A DNA stretch of 64,000 nucleotides from NCBI GenBank assembly GCA_000434335.1, contig FR878223.1, positions 1 through 64,000 on the forward strand, read 5' to 3'. This DNA is from Clostridium sp. CAG:492 (GTDB lineage Bacteria > Bacillota > Clostridia > TANB77 > CAG-508). Both the position numbers and the translations under genes were made by a program. Shown in pieces: positions 18,330-29,735 of the stretch (positions are counted from its first letter, which is position 1; every line of letters starts with the position of its first letter). The notes under the pieces were generated by a model that made no database searches, was not told the DNA's origin, and saw nothing but the letters and a program-made list of their open reading frames with translations.

Positions 18330-18992
18330 ATGGATAAAGAAATTAGTGATTTTTTATCAGAATATAACGATGAGATAATTTGCTCTTTTATAATTGGTTC
18401 ATATGTGTATTCTAATAATTTTAATGATATAGATATTGTTGTTATTAGTAAAAATGATTTTTTGCAAAAACATAAAAAAGTAAAAAATATTGAACTTAAA
18501 GCAACTTTTTTACCGGAAAAAATGTTGTATGAGGATTTAAAAAATGATACATATGGAAGTTTTATTTATGGAAGGTTTTTAAATCCTATAATGTCAATAA
18601 AGAATTCAGAATATGCTTTTGATTGTCAAAAAAAAGCTATAAAAAAAGAGTTTAAATATCATAAAAATATAATAGAAGAAAGTACAAAAAAAGAAATTAT
18701 TAAGAGCTTTATTTTAAATAGAGGGCTATATTTTAGCAAATATCTGAAAAATTTAGATGTTATTGAAAATGAGAATAAAAACATAAAGTCTTTTTGTAAC
18801 ATTATAATAAATATATATAATGAAATGAATTTTGTTGAAGACAATCAATATACACGTAGTTCAGAGAATATATTCAATTACTGGAAAACAAGGTTTTCAG
18901 TAAAAAGCATTCCATTTAATTTAAATGATATAATTAAATTATATAATTTTAAATTAAATGAAAATAATATAATAGAAGGGAATTTTGAATAA
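18330..18992 (+). CDS. Minimal nucleotidyltransferase-like protein
   Basis: This 220-residue protein has a Pol-beta-superfamily nucleotidyltransferase signature at its N-terminus: IIGSYVYSNNFNDIDIVV, with Gly23-Ser24 and the metal-binding Asp33/Asp35. The rest (about 60-220) is Lys/Asn/Ile-rich, probably helical, and of no family I know. Such proteins transfer a nucleotide to a small molecule (aminoglycosides, for example), tRNA or protein; no substrate can be read here. AAGGGGAAG precedes the ATG. It follows the ROK gene by 57 bases, and its stop codon overlaps the start of the radical SAM gene (TAATG), so the two are coupled. Confidence 0.7.
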   Translation: MDKEISDFLSEYNDEIICSFIIGSYVYSNNFNDIDIVVISKNDFLQKHKKVKNIELKATFLPEKMLYEDLKNDTYGSFIYGRFLNPIMSIKNSEYAFDCQKKAIKKEFKYHKNIIEESTKKEIIKSFILNRGLYFSKYLKNLDVIENENKNIKSFCNIIINIYNEMNFVEDNQYTRSSENIFNYWKTRFSVKSIPFNLNDIIKLYNFKLNENNIIEGNFE

Positions 18993-20137
18993 TGGATGAT
19001 GTTATAAATTTATTTCATAGAGATATTTTAACATTGCGTTCACACCATTGGAAATACTTTATGAATACATATACAGGATGTAGTTATTGTTGTGCATATT
19101 GTCTTAATGCTTATACAACTGATTTTTATAAAAAAATAGAAGTAGATAATAAGCTAATAAATAAAATAGATAAAGAGCTTAAAAATTTGGATAAGAAAAT
19201 TGTATTTTTTGGTTCAAATACAGATCCATATATAAAAGAAGAGCAAGAAACACAATGCACAAGAAAGATATTAGAATTATTTTTAAAATATGAAATTCCA
19301 ATAACAATTTTAACAAAATCTATATTAATAGAGCGTGATATTGACATTTTAGAAAAAATGGCTAAAAAAGATTTAGTATTGGTTCAAACAACAATTACAA
19401 CAACAGATGAAAAATCTAAAAAAATAGAGCTAAATGTTCCAAGTACTAATCAAAGAATAGATATTATAAAAAAGATGACAAATAAAGGGATACCAGTTCA
19501 CATACATTTTTCTCCAGTAATACCATTTTTAAATTCTGTAGACGAGATAGATAATTTAATAAAATTAGTTGCAAATGCAGGTGCAAAATGTGTATATTCA
19601 AATATTTTAGGAATACATTCACACGATAATAAATTGTTATTTAATTCATTAAAAAATGTAGACGAAAATTTACCCCAAAAAGTAAGAAGAATATACAAAT
19701 TGGATGTTGAAAGGGAAAATTATATTCATTCACCATATGGAAAATTTATTTTAGAACAAATGAAACCAATAAAAGATGCCTGTTTAAAATATAAAATTGG
19801 ATATGTAAATGAAATGTTTCCAGAAGAAACAGATTTGCAGTATTGTGATATGAATAGTAATAAATTTTTTGATAAAGCTTTACCTACCATATATAATATG
19901 GTGGATTATTTTAAAGGCAAAAAAAATCCTATTGATTTTGAAGAATTTTGTGAAGAGTTTTTATATAAATATGCTGATAAAACTAATGATAAAGAGTATT
20001 TAACTTACATCGAAAAATTATGGAATAGCAATGAATTATTTGAGTTAACCAAAATAAGAAAAGTTGATGGAAATAAATATTTAAGATGTGAAGATTATGA
20101 AATAAAGATGGATGATTTTTGCAAATGGAATACATAG
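18992..20137 (+). CDS. Radical SAM protein, COG1533 (SplB/Rv2578c-like)
   Basis: This 381-residue radical SAM enzyme has the iron-sulfur motif Cys30-x3-Cys34-x2-Cys37 within GCSYCCAYC. A downstream segment GSNTDPYIKEEQ resembles the family's TDPYQPxE stretch, followed by TRKILELFLKYEIPITILTKS and strands of a partial TIM barrel. The family is related to spore photoproduct lyase by sequence, but most members are uncharacterised and this one should not be called a photolyase. It ends the five-gene cluster, is translationally coupled to the nucleotidyltransferase, and probably modifies the product or target of this pathway (inference). The priA promoter follows directly. Confidence 0.85.
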   Translation: MDDVINLFHRDILTLRSHHWKYFMNTYTGCSYCCAYCLNAYTTDFYKKIEVDNKLINKIDKELKNLDKKIVFFGSNTDPYIKEEQETQCTRKILELFLKYEIPITILTKSILIERDIDILEKMAKKDLVLVQTTITTTDEKSKKIELNVPSTNQRIDIIKKMTNKGIPVHIHFSPVIPFLNSVDEIDNLIKLVANAGAKCVYSNILGIHSHDNKLLFNSLKNVDENLPQKVRRIYKLDVERENYIHSPYGKFILEQMKPIKDACLKYKIGYVNEMFPEETDLQYCDMNSNKFFDKALPTIYNMVDYFKGKKNPIDFEEFCEEFLYKYADKTNDKEYLTYIEKLWNSNELFELTKIRKVDGNKYLRCEDYEIKMDDFCKWNT

Positions 20138-20141
20138 ATTA

Positions 20142-20170
20142 TTGACCTATTTTTTATAATTTGATACTAT
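20142..20170 (+). promoter_or_regulatory. Promoter for priA-def-fmt
   Basis: TTGACC and TACTAT are separated by 17 bases (TATAAT lies 3 bases further on), 24 bases before the priA start. Confidence 0.6.
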
Positions 20171-20193
20171 AATGCAAGCAAAAGGAGATAAAT

Positions 20194-22440
20194 ATGATTG
20201 CAGAAATTATAATGAATAGTAGTGTAAGAAATTTAGATAGAACATTTGATTACAGTATTCCAATTGATATGGAAGAAAAGGTACATATAGGTAGTAGAGT
20301 TTTAGTAAAATTTGGAAATATTAAAGAATTAAAAGAAGGTTTTGTTGTTAATATAAAAGAAAAATCTGAGTTTGAAGTAAAAGATATAGCTAAAGTAGAA
20401 GAGCGAGATTTTATAGATGTTCCAAAAGTAAAGCTAGCCAATTGGATGGCTAAAAGATATTTTTGTAATGTATCAGATTGTATAAAATTAATGTTACCAC
20501 CAGGAACTGGTACAGATAAAATTGCTAATAGAGCAAAGGAAAAAACAGAAAGATTTGTAAAATTATCAAAAGAAATAAATGAAATAGAATTTGATATTGA
20601 AAATAAAAAAATAAAATCTGATAAACAAAAAAGAGCCTTAGAATTTTTAATAAAAAATAACGAAATATCATCAAAAGACTTAGAAAATTTTGCAGATGTT
20701 TCAACAAGTATATTAAAAACTTTAGAAAAAAATGGCCATATAAAATTTTATGAACAAACAGTTGAAAGAAATCCTTTTATACATAAGGTTATAGATAGTA
20801 GTTCAAAATTAAATTTAACTGATGAGCAAAAATCTGCATATGATGCTGTTGAAGAAGCAATTGATGATTGTATGAACTCAGAGTTTTTATTATTTGGTGT
20901 AACAGGCTCTGGCAAAACAGAAGTATATTTACAATTAATAGAAAAAGTTTTAAATATAGGAAAAACAAGTGTAATGTTAGTTCCAGAAATTTCTTTAACT
21001 CCGCAAACCGTAGATAGATTTATAGCAAGATTTGGACAAGACAAAATAGCAATTTTGCATAGTAAATTATCTGTTGGGGAAAGATATGACCAATGGTATA
21101 AGATAAAAAATGGTGAAGCAAAAATAGTAATAGGAGCCCGCTCAGCAATTTTCGCTCCTATTAGTGATTTAGGTTTAATAATAATAGATGAGGAGCACGA
21201 TAGTTCATATAAATCTGAAATGACACCGAGATATAATGTAAAAGATGTATCAAGATATTTGGCAAAAGAATATAATGTTCCAATTGTATTTGGAAGTGCA
21301 ACACCAGATATGGATACATTTTACAAAGCACAGCAAGGAGAAATAGAGCTACTAGAGCTTACTAAAAGAGCAAATAATGCAGAGCTTCCCACTATAAATA
21401 TTGTAGATATGAAACAAGAGCTTGCAAATGGAAATAGAAGTTCTATTAGTATGAAATTATATGAAAATATAAAAGAAAACATATCTAATAAAAAGCAAAC
21501 AATTTTATTTTTAAATAGAAGGGGATATTCTACATTTATCTTATGTAGAGATTGCGGATATGTAGCTAAATGTAAACATTGCAATATTGCTCTAACATAT
21601 CACATCAAAGAAAATAAGTTAAAATGCCACTATTGTGGGTATGAAGAAATTCCAAGGGGATATTGTCCAGAATGCAAAAGCAAAAACATAAAATATTCTG
21701 GAAGTGGAACACAAAAATTAGAAGAAGAAATTAATAAAATATTTCCATCTGCAAAAACCATAAGAATGGATGTTGATACTGTAACTAAAAAAAATTCGCA
21801 TGAAGATATTTTGAATAAATTTAGAAATGAAAATATTGATATTTTAATAGGAACACAAATGGTAGTAAAAGGTCATCATTTTCCAAATGTAACATTAGTA
21901 GGTGTAATATTTGCAGATGGTAGCTTAAATATAGATGATTATAGAGCAAATGAAAGAACATTCCAAATTTTAACACAAGTTGCAGGAAGAGCAGGAAGAG
22001 GACGAGATAAGGGTAATGTAATAGTTCAAACATATAATCCAGATAATTTAAGTATTGAATACTCAAAAGAGCAAAATTATAGATTGTTTTATAATACAGA
22101 GATAATAATAAGGAAACAATTGAAATACCCGCCATTTTGTGATATAATACTAATTGGTTTTAGTTCGGAAAACGAAAAAAATGTAATTGAATCTGCAAGA
22201 TTTATGTATATGAGTTTAAAAAATAAAATAATAAACGAAAAATTACAAATCATATTATATAAACCAGTGCCTGCGCCAATTGATAAAATAAAAAATAAAA
22301 TAAGATGGCGCATAATAATAAAATGTAAGTTTAACAATGAGATAATAGAGGCACTAAACACATCACTTAAAGATTTAAATTCAAAAAAATTAAAAGATGT
22401 GAAAACAATAATTGATTTAAACCCAACAAATATGATGTAA
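20194..22440 (+). CDS. priA: Primosomal protein N' / replication restart helicase PriA
   Basis: PriA recognises stalled or collapsed forks and reloads the replicative helicase. The 748-residue protein has an N-terminal DNA-binding domain (1-110), a winged-helix region and a superfamily 2 helicase core. The core carries Walker A GVTGSGKT (235-242), [11 protein letters not shown] (DEEH box), GSATPD and [13 protein letters not shown]. The zinc domain has paired cysteines ([24 protein letters not shown]). AAAGGAG precedes the ATG. It heads priA-def-fmt, the usual order in Firmicutes. Confidence 0.96.
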   Translation: MIAEIIMNSSVRNLDRTFDYSIPIDMEEKVHIGSRVLVKFGNIKELKEGFVVNIKEKSEFEVKDIAKVEERDFIDVPKVKLANWMAKRYFCNVSDCIKLMLPPGTGTDKIANRAKEKTERFVKLSKEINEIEFDIENKKIKSDKQKRALEFLIKNNEISSKDLENFADVSTSILKTLEKNGHIKFYEQTVERNPFIHKVIDSSSKLNLTDEQKSAYDAVEEAIDDCMNSEFLLFGVTGSGKTEVYLQLIEKVLNIGKTSVMLVPEISLTPQTVDRFIARFGQDKIAILHSKLSVGERYDQWYKIKNGEAKIVIGARSAIFAPISDLGLIIIDEEHDSSYKSEMTPRYNVKDVSRYLAKEYNVPIVFGSATPDMDTFYKAQQGEIELLELTKRANNAELPTINIVDMKQELANGNRSSISMKLYENIKENISNKKQTILFLNRRGYSTFILCRDCGYVAKCKHCNIALTYHIKENKLKCHYCGYEEIPRGYCPECKSKNIKYSGSGTQKLEEEINKIFPSAKTIRMDVDTVTKKNSHEDILNKFRNENIDILIGTQMVVKGHHFPNVTLVGVIFADGSLNIDDYRANERTFQILTQVAGRAGRGRDKGNVIVQTYNPDNLSIEYSKEQNYRLFYNTEIIIRKQLKYPPFCDIILIGFSSENEKNVIESARFMYMSLKNKIINEKLQIILYKPVPAPIDKIKNKIRWRIIIKCKFNNEIIEALNTSLKDLNSKKLKDVKTIIDLNPTNMM

Positions 22441-22460
22441 TAAAAGAAAGGAGAAAAACA

Positions 22461-22928
22461 ATGGCAATAAGAAATGTAAGACTAGAAAATGACGAAATAT
22501 TAAGAAAAAAATCAAGAATAGTAGATGTAGTAGACGACAAAATAAAAGAGCTTGTAGATGATATGATAGAAACAATGCACGCTCACGATGGTGTAGGTTT
22601 AGCAGCACCTCAAGTTGGAATATTAAAAAGAGTGGTTGTAATAGATTTATATGATGATAAAGGACCATATGTTTTAATAAATCCAGAAATAATAAAACAA
22701 AAAGGAGAGCAAGAAGTAGAAGAAGGATGTTTAAGCTTTCCAAATCAATTTGCAAAAGTAATAAGACCATCAGAAGTAACTGTAAAAGCACTAGATAGAG
22801 ATGGAAAAGAATATAAATTAAAAGGAAAAGGATTACTAGCACAAGCAATATCACACGAAATAGACCATCTAGAAGGAATACTATTCGTAGACAAAATAAT
22901 ACCAGGAACAATGGAAGTAATAAAATAA
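22461..22928 (+). CDS. def: Peptide deformylase
   Basis: The enzyme removes the N-terminal formyl group from nascent proteins at the ribosome exit. The 155-residue product carries all three active-site motifs: [10 protein letters not shown] (44-53), EGCLS with metal ligand Cys90, and HEIDH with His132, Glu133 and His136. The short length and lack of inserts fit the type 1 (Gram-negative/Clostridial) form rather than the longer Bacillus type 2 form. GAAAGGAG precedes the ATG. It is followed by fmt, the formyltransferase acting on the same pathway. Confidence 0.97.
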   Translation: MAIRNVRLENDEILRKKSRIVDVVDDKIKELVDDMIETMHAHDGVGLAAPQVGILKRVVVIDLYDDKGPYVLINPEIIKQKGEQEVEEGCLSFPNQFAKVIRPSEVTVKALDRDGKEYKLKGKGLLAQAISHEIDHLEGILFVDKIIPGTMEVIK

Positions 22929-22970
22929 ATATAGGATGTTAAATATATATTCATAAAGGAGGATTTTATA

Positions 22971-23957
22971 TTGAGAATTTTATTTATGGGAACACCAGAT
23001 TTTGCGAAAGACTCTTTAGAAGCATTAGTAAATGCAAAATATAATGTAGAAGCGGTTGTAACAAATCCAGATAGACCAAAGGGCAGAGGAATGAAAATGA
23101 TGATGTCACCAGTAAAGGAATTTGCATTAAGCTCTGGAATAGAAAAAATATATCAACCAGAAAAAGTAAAAAATAATGAGGAATTTATAAATGAAATAAA
23201 ACAAATTAATCCAGATTTAATAGTTGTTGTAGCATATGGAAAAATATTACCACAAGAAATTCTTGATATACCTAAATATGGAAGTATAAATGTTCACGGT
23301 TCATTGCTTCCAAAATATAGAGGAGCAGCACCAATACAATGGGCAGTGTTAAATGGAGATAAAGTAACAGGTGTTACAACAATGTATATGAGTGCAGGTA
23401 TGGACACTGGAGATATGATTTTAAAAAGAGAAGTAACAATAGGTGATGATGAGACAACAGGAGAGCTATGGGATAGACTTTCAAAAATTGGAGGAGAATT
23501 ATTAGTAGAAACAGTAAAGAAAATAGAAAATGGTGAAGCACCAAGAATAAAACAAGGAGACGACTTTACTATGGCTCCAATGTTAAATAAAGAAATGTCA
23601 AAAATTGATTGGGAAAATAAAACTGCAATAGAAATAAAAAATCTAGTAAGAGGATTAAATCCAATAATGGGAGCATATTCTTTTTATGATGGTAAAAAAA
23701 TTAAATTTTGGAAAGTTCAAGCATACTCAGACGAACAAATATTGCAAATGTTCCCAGAGCTAGAAGAATATAAAGACAGATTTTTAGATTTACCAGAAGG
23801 AACAATATTATTTTCAGATAGCAAAATAGGACTATATATAAAAGCAAAAGAAGGAAATATAAAAGTACTAGAAATACAAGGCGAAAATGCTAAAAGAATG
23901 AAAGCAGAAGATTTTTTAAGAGGAACATATTTAGCAGCTGGACTTTGTTTTGAATAA
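22971..23957 (+). CDS. fmt: Methionyl-tRNA formyltransferase
   Basis: Fmt formylates initiator Met-tRNA using 10-formyltetrahydrofolate. The 328-residue product has the N-terminal Rossmann domain opening RILFMGTPDFA and the catalytic stretch with NVHGSLLPKYRGAAPIQWA (Asn-His and the SLLPxYRGAAPI signature). A C-terminal OB-like tRNA-binding domain extends from about 210. The start codon is TTG, backed by a strong AAAGGAGG 8 bases upstream; the first ATG would remove the first strand of the fold. It is the last gene of priA-def-fmt. Confidence 0.96.
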   Translation: MRILFMGTPDFAKDSLEALVNAKYNVEAVVTNPDRPKGRGMKMMMSPVKEFALSSGIEKIYQPEKVKNNEEFINEIKQINPDLIVVVAYGKILPQEILDIPKYGSINVHGSLLPKYRGAAPIQWAVLNGDKVTGVTTMYMSAGMDTGDMILKREVTIGDDETTGELWDRLSKIGGELLVETVKKIENGEAPRIKQGDDFTMAPMLNKEMSKIDWENKTAIEIKNLVRGLNPIMGAYSFYDGKKIKFWKVQAYSDEQILQMFPELEEYKDRFLDLPEGTILFSDSKIGLYIKAKEGNIKVLEIQGENAKRMKAEDFLRGTYLAAGLCFE

Positions 23958-24049
23958 TAAAATTTAGGAAAGTGGTAAAAATAAAAGTTCCTATATAAAG
24001 AAATTAAGTATTGTAAAATTATGAAGAAAAATAAATATTTTAAATAAAA

Positions 24050-24083
24050 GAAACTACGTATTTTTTAATATGCAGTTTTTTTT
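24050..24083 (+). terminator. Probable terminator after fmt
   Basis: AAACTACGTAT and ATATGCAGTTT form an imperfect stem followed by a run of eight T. The stem has mismatches, so confidence is moderate. Confidence 0.5.
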
Positions 24084-24146
24084 GTTACATTAATAAATTT
24101 TGAAGTATAATTCACAAAAAATTCACAAAAATACAAACAAAAACTA

Positions 24147-24175
24147 TTGACAATCCTAAAAAATGGATATAATAT
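24147..24175 (+). promoter_or_regulatory. Heat-shock operon promoter
   Basis: A perfect TTGACA is followed by overlapping -10 candidates: TATAAT at 15-base spacing or TAATAT at 17. It lies directly before the CIRCE element, as expected for an HrcA-repressed promoter. Confidence 0.75.
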
Positions 24176-24184
24176 ATATGCAGT

Positions 24185-24211
24185 TTAGCAGTCAAACAAA
24201 AAGAGTGCTAA
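24185..24211 (+). promoter_or_regulatory. CIRCE operator (HrcA binding site)
   Basis: TTAGCAGTC-N9-GAGTGCTAA matches the CIRCE consensus (TTAGCACTC-N9-GAGTGCTAA) with a single change in the left arm. It lies between the promoter and hrcA, so HrcA should repress hrcA-grpE-dnaK(-dnaJ) until heat stress. Confidence 0.92.
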
Positions 24212-24227
24212 AAAGAAGGTGAAAAAA

Positions 24228-25232
24228 TTGTTAGATGATAGAAAAAAACGAATTTTACAAGCAATAGTAGATGAATATGTAAACACAGCAGAGCCTGTAA
24301 GTTCTGGTGCAATTTCTAAAAAGAAAGGCTTAGATTTTAGTAGTGCAACAATAAGAAATGAAATGTCAGAGCTTGAAAAAAGTGGATATCTAGAAAAAAC
24401 ACATACATCAAGTGGTAGAATACCATCAGTAAAAGGATACAGATTGTATGTTGATGAACTTCTAAAAGAAGATAATATAAGTTTAGAAGAAATAAAATAT
24501 ATAAAAGAAAAGCTTCAAATAAAAGCTGATCAAATTGAAGATTTAACTAAAATTGCATCTAATACACTATCTGAAATTACACATTATACTACTGTTGCAA
24601 TAGGACCTAAAGTTACAAAGCAAATAATAAAAGAAATAAAATTTGTACTATTAGGAAGTAGAATGTTAATGGCTGTAATATTAACAAATACAGGGATGAT
24701 AAAAGAAACAATTATAAATTTTGGAGAAGATATATACGAAGATCAAATAGAAACAATTAATTTATTATTTAACAGTAAATTACAAGGAAAACCTCTAGAA
24801 AAAATAAATGAACCATTAGATGAATATATTTTCACAGAAATGAAATCAAGCGCAAGTATGATAAAAACTATCATAGAGCAATTAAACAAAGTTATTTACG
24901 AAGAATCTAAATTATACTTAGAAGGTACAAACAAATCATTTGATTTACCAGAGCTAAGTAAAGCAGAAACTGCAAGAAACTTTATAAATATATTAGAAAA
25001 CAAAAGTGAAGTAGTAGATTTATTAGATAACGAAATTTCAAAAGATATAAATGTCTACTTTGGTGATGAACTTGATGATGAAAACTTAAAAGATTTTAGT
25101 ATTGTAACATTGAAAAGTGATGAAAAAGACCTTGGAACAATAGGAATAATTGGTCCCAAAAGAATGAACTATTCAAAAATAATTTCAGTAATGAGATATA
25201 TTCAAAGGTTAATTGATGAAGGAGGAAAATAA
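24228..25232 (+). CDS. hrcA: Heat-inducible transcription repressor HrcA
   Basis: HrcA binds CIRCE and represses the chaperone operon; its activity depends on GroEL. The 334-residue product has an N-terminal winged helix (1-75) with the signature EPVSSGAIS, SSATIRNEMSELEKSGYLEKTHTSSGRIPS, then GYRLYVDEL and a GAF-like middle domain. I chose the TTG start at 24228 because AGAAGGTGA is correctly spaced before it; a GTG at 24219 overlaps that site. The stop overlaps the grpE start (TAATG). Confidence 0.95.
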   Translation: MLDDRKKRILQAIVDEYVNTAEPVSSGAISKKKGLDFSSATIRNEMSELEKSGYLEKTHTSSGRIPSVKGYRLYVDELLKEDNISLEEIKYIKEKLQIKADQIEDLTKIASNTLSEITHYTTVAIGPKVTKQIIKEIKFVLLGSRMLMAVILTNTGMIKETIINFGEDIYEDQIETINLLFNSKLQGKPLEKINEPLDEYIFTEMKSSASMIKTIIEQLNKVIYEESKLYLEGTNKSFDLPELSKAETARNFINILENKSEVVDLLDNEISKDINVYFGDELDDENLKDFSIVTLKSDEKDLGTIGIIGPKRMNYSKIISVMRYIQRLIDEGGK

Positions 25233-25750
25233 TGGAAGAAATAAAAAAAGACGAAAATCAAGAAGATGTAAAAAACAGCAAAAACAATAAAAAAGAGCTA
25301 GAAAAAATAAAAGCTTTAATTGAGACACAAAAAAAAGAAATTGAAGAAAAAGATGATAGACTAAAAAGATTAATGGCAGAATTTGAAAACTTTAAAAAAA
25401 GAAGTAGCAAAGAAAGAGAAGGTCTATATAATTCTTTAATTGCAGATATAACATCTTCATTATTACCAATATTAGACAACCTTGAAAAAGCAGTTCAAGT
25501 TAAAACAGAAGATGAAAATTTTAAACAAGGAATAGAACTTGTATTAAAACAATTTAAAGATGTTCTTACATCAAATGGTGTTACAGAAATAGAAACTATA
25601 GGTAAAACATTTGATCCAGAACTTCATGAAGCAATAACTTCTGTTGTTGATGAAAACTTAGGACCACAAGAAATTAAAGAAGAATACAGAAAAGGTTATA
25701 TGATTGGAAACAAAGTAATTAGACATTCATTAGTTGTTGTGGCTAACTAG
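25232..25750 (+). CDS. grpE: Nucleotide exchange factor GrpE
   Basis: GrpE releases ADP from DnaK during the chaperone cycle. The 172-residue protein begins with a long charged coiled coil (about 1-60) leading to RLMAEFENFKKRSSKERE, and ends with the beta-domain signature region EEYRKGYMIGNKVIRHSLVVVAN. It overlaps hrcA by one base, and GGAGGAAAATA lies upstream within hrcA. A leader of about 180 bases separates it from dnaK. Confidence 0.95.
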   Translation: MEEIKKDENQEDVKNSKNNKKELEKIKALIETQKKEIEEKDDRLKRLMAEFENFKKRSSKEREGLYNSLIADITSSLLPILDNLEKAVQVKTEDENFKQGIELVLKQFKDVLTSNGVTEIETIGKTFDPELHEAITSVVDENLGPQEIKEEYRKGYMIGNKVIRHSLVVVAN

Positions 25751-25809
25751 TAAAAAAGTTATTAATTAGTAAATTGAAAAATTTATTAATATATATAAAT
25801 AAAAAAATA

Positions 25810-27785
<1,976 letters not shown>

Positions 27786-27796
27786 TAATTAAAATG

Positions 27797-27838
27797 AAGT
27801 GAGACATAAAAAAGAGACATCTTAAAGTGTCTCACTTT
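27797..27838 (+). terminator. Hairpin between dnaK and dnaJ
   Basis: AAGTGAGACA and TGTCTCACTT form a perfect 10-bp stem with a 21-base loop, followed by a short TTTTA. It may partly terminate transcription after dnaK, lowering dnaJ relative to dnaK, or protect the dnaK mRNA 3' end. Confidence 0.55.
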
Positions 27839-27874
27839 TAAAATGGAAAAGAAAAATGGAAAGGAATAGTTTAT

Positions 27875-29023
27875 ATGGCACAGAAAAGAGATTATTACGA
27901 AGTCCTAGGTGTAAGTAAAACTGCAACAGATGATGAACTAAAAAAAGCATATAGAAAACTTGCTAAGCAATACCATCCAGATGCTAATCCTAATAATAAA
28001 GAAGAGGCAGAAAAAAAGTTTAAAGAAATAAATGAAGCATATGAAACTTTGTCAAATCCACAAAAAAGAAAAATGTATGATCAGTTTGGACCAGATGGAC
28101 CACAAGGATTTGGCGGAGGTACTGGAGGTGCAAATTATTATTCAACAGGATTTGATGGCTTTTCAGATTTTGGTGACATAGGAGATATTTTTTCATCATT
28201 CTTTGGAGGAGGATTTGGAGGAAGAAGCTCTAGAAAAAATAATAACGGACCAGTACAAGGTGCAGATTTAAAATATAGTTTAGACATAACATTTGAAGAA
28301 GCATTTTTAGGAACAGAAAAGGAAATATCAATAACAAGAAGTGAAACTTGCACAGCTTGTGGTGGAAATGGTGCAAAACCTGGAACTGTTATAGATAAAT
28401 GTAATGTATGCGGTGGAACAGGTCAAATAAGACAAATACAAAATACAATATTAGGGCAAATGCAAACAACAAGAACTTGTTCAACATGTAATGGAACTGG
28501 AAAAATAATAAAACAGCCTTGCGAAATATGTAAAGGAAAAGGAAAAGTAAGAAAACAAACAAAAATAAAAGTAAAAATACCAGCAGGAATAGATGACAAT
28601 CAAACAATAGTACTAAGAGGAGAAGGCGAAGCTGGTTCAAGAGGTGGAGCAAAAGGTGATTTATATATTGTAATAAGAGTAAAAAAACATAGTATATACA
28701 CAAGGTCTGGAAATGATGTGTATTGTACAATACCAATAACATTTACACAAGCAACATTAGGGGCAGATTTAGAAATACCTATGGTAGATGGAACAAAAGA
28801 AAGTTACAAAATACCAGAGGGAACACAAACAGGTACAAAGTTCACAATAAGAAACAAAGGCTTCAAAAGCATAAATACATCAAGTCAAGGAAACTTCGTA
28901 TTTAATGTACAAGTACAAGTACCAAAACGTTTAACGAAAGAGCAAAGAGACCTATTAACACAATTAGCAAAAACAATGAATGAACAACCTCCTGTAAAGA
29001 AAAAAGGAATATTTGGGTTTTAA
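27875..29023 (+). CDS. dnaJ: Chaperone DnaJ (Hsp40)
   Basis: DnaJ delivers substrates to DnaK and stimulates its ATPase. The 382-residue type I protein has a J domain (5-70) with the HPD motif in KQYHPDANP and a Gly/Phe-rich linker (75-125). Four CxxCxGxG zinc repeats follow ([32 protein letters not shown]), then the C-terminal substrate-binding domains. GAAAGGAATAG is the likely ribosome binding site. It ends the chaperone operon. Confidence 0.97.
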   Translation: MAQKRDYYEVLGVSKTATDDELKKAYRKLAKQYHPDANPNNKEEAEKKFKEINEAYETLSNPQKRKMYDQFGPDGPQGFGGGTGGANYYSTGFDGFSDFGDIGDIFSSFFGGGFGGRSSRKNNNGPVQGADLKYSLDITFEEAFLGTEKEISITRSETCTACGGNGAKPGTVIDKCNVCGGTGQIRQIQNTILGQMQTTRTCSTCNGTGKIIKQPCEICKGKGKVRKQTKIKVKIPAGIDDNQTIVLRGEGEAGSRGGAKGDLYIVIRVKKHSIYTRSGNDVYCTIPITFTQATLGADLEIPMVDGTKESYKIPEGTQTGTKFTIRNKGFKSINTSSQGNFVFNVQVQVPKRLTKEQRDLLTQLAKTMNEQPPVKKKGIFGF

Positions 29024-29030
29024 AAATAAA

Positions 29031-29098
29031 TTATTGCTTTATTTAATTATATAGTAAAGCAATAAAAGGGATGCTATATTATATATAGCATCTTTTCT
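29031..29098 (+). terminator. Double-hairpin terminator after dnaJ
   Basis: A first hairpin, TTATTGCTTTA with TAAAGCAATAA, is followed by a second, GATGCTATAT with ATATAGCATC (3-base loop), ending in TTTTCT. Together they form a strong operon end. Confidence 0.8.
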
Positions 29099-29189
29099 AC
29101 GGCTTCAAAAAAAACAAAAAAGTAGTAGACTTTTTTATAAATTTAGACTAAAATTATATACATAAATAAAAACATAGGAGGAAATTTAT

Positions 29190-29720
29190 ATGAATATTTG
29201 GCATGATATAAATGGAGAGAGAATAAAAAAGGATAACTTTGTATCAGTTATTGAAATACAAAAAAACGGAAGAAATAAATATGAACTAGACAAAGAAACA
29301 GGAATGTTAAGATTAGATAGAATTCTATATACAGCAACTCATTATCCTGCAAACTACGGATTTATTCCTCGTACATATGCAGGAGATGGAGACCCACTAG
29401 ATGTACTTGTAATTTGTCACGAAGAAATAGTACCACTAACATTAGTAGAAACATATCCAATAGGTGTATTAAAAATGATTGATGGTGGAGAAGAAGATGA
29501 AAAAATAATAGCGATACCAGTAAATGATCCATACTTAAATAACTATAAAAATATAACAGAATTACCAACACAATTATTAGATGAAATAATGCACTTTTTT
29601 GAAGTATATAAACAATTAGAAAGAAAACAAACATCTGTAGATAAAATGTTAGGAAGAGATGAAGCTGAAGCAATTGTAGAAAAATGTATTAACAATTATA
29701 AAGAAAAATTCGAAAGATAG
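29190..29720 (+). CDS. ppa: Inorganic pyrophosphatase (family I)
   Basis: The enzyme hydrolyses pyrophosphate to phosphate, pulling biosynthetic reactions forward. The 176-residue product shows the family I core ATHYPANYGFIPRTYAGDGDPLDVLV in two parts, with the metal-binding DGDPLD acidic cluster and KQLERKQTSVDKM in the later part. AGGAGG precedes the ATG. Most Clostridia use the membrane or family II enzyme; a soluble family I enzyme is nevertheless common in this group's uncultured relatives (from memory). The TPR gene follows 15 bases later. Confidence 0.94.
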   Translation: MNIWHDINGERIKKDNFVSVIEIQKNGRNKYELDKETGMLRLDRILYTATHYPANYGFIPRTYAGDGDPLDVLVICHEEIVPLTLVETYPIGVLKMIDGGEEDEKIIAIPVNDPYLNNYKNITELPTQLLDEIMHFFEVYKQLERKQTSVDKMLGRDEAEAIVEKCINNYKEKFER

Positions 29721-29735
29721 GAGTAAAAAAGCAGT

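Noticed and set aside
18992..20137. Spore photoproduct lyase
   Set aside because: It is related only at COG1533 level; the TDPY segment fits the Rv2578c-like group, so a DNA-repair label would be unsupported.
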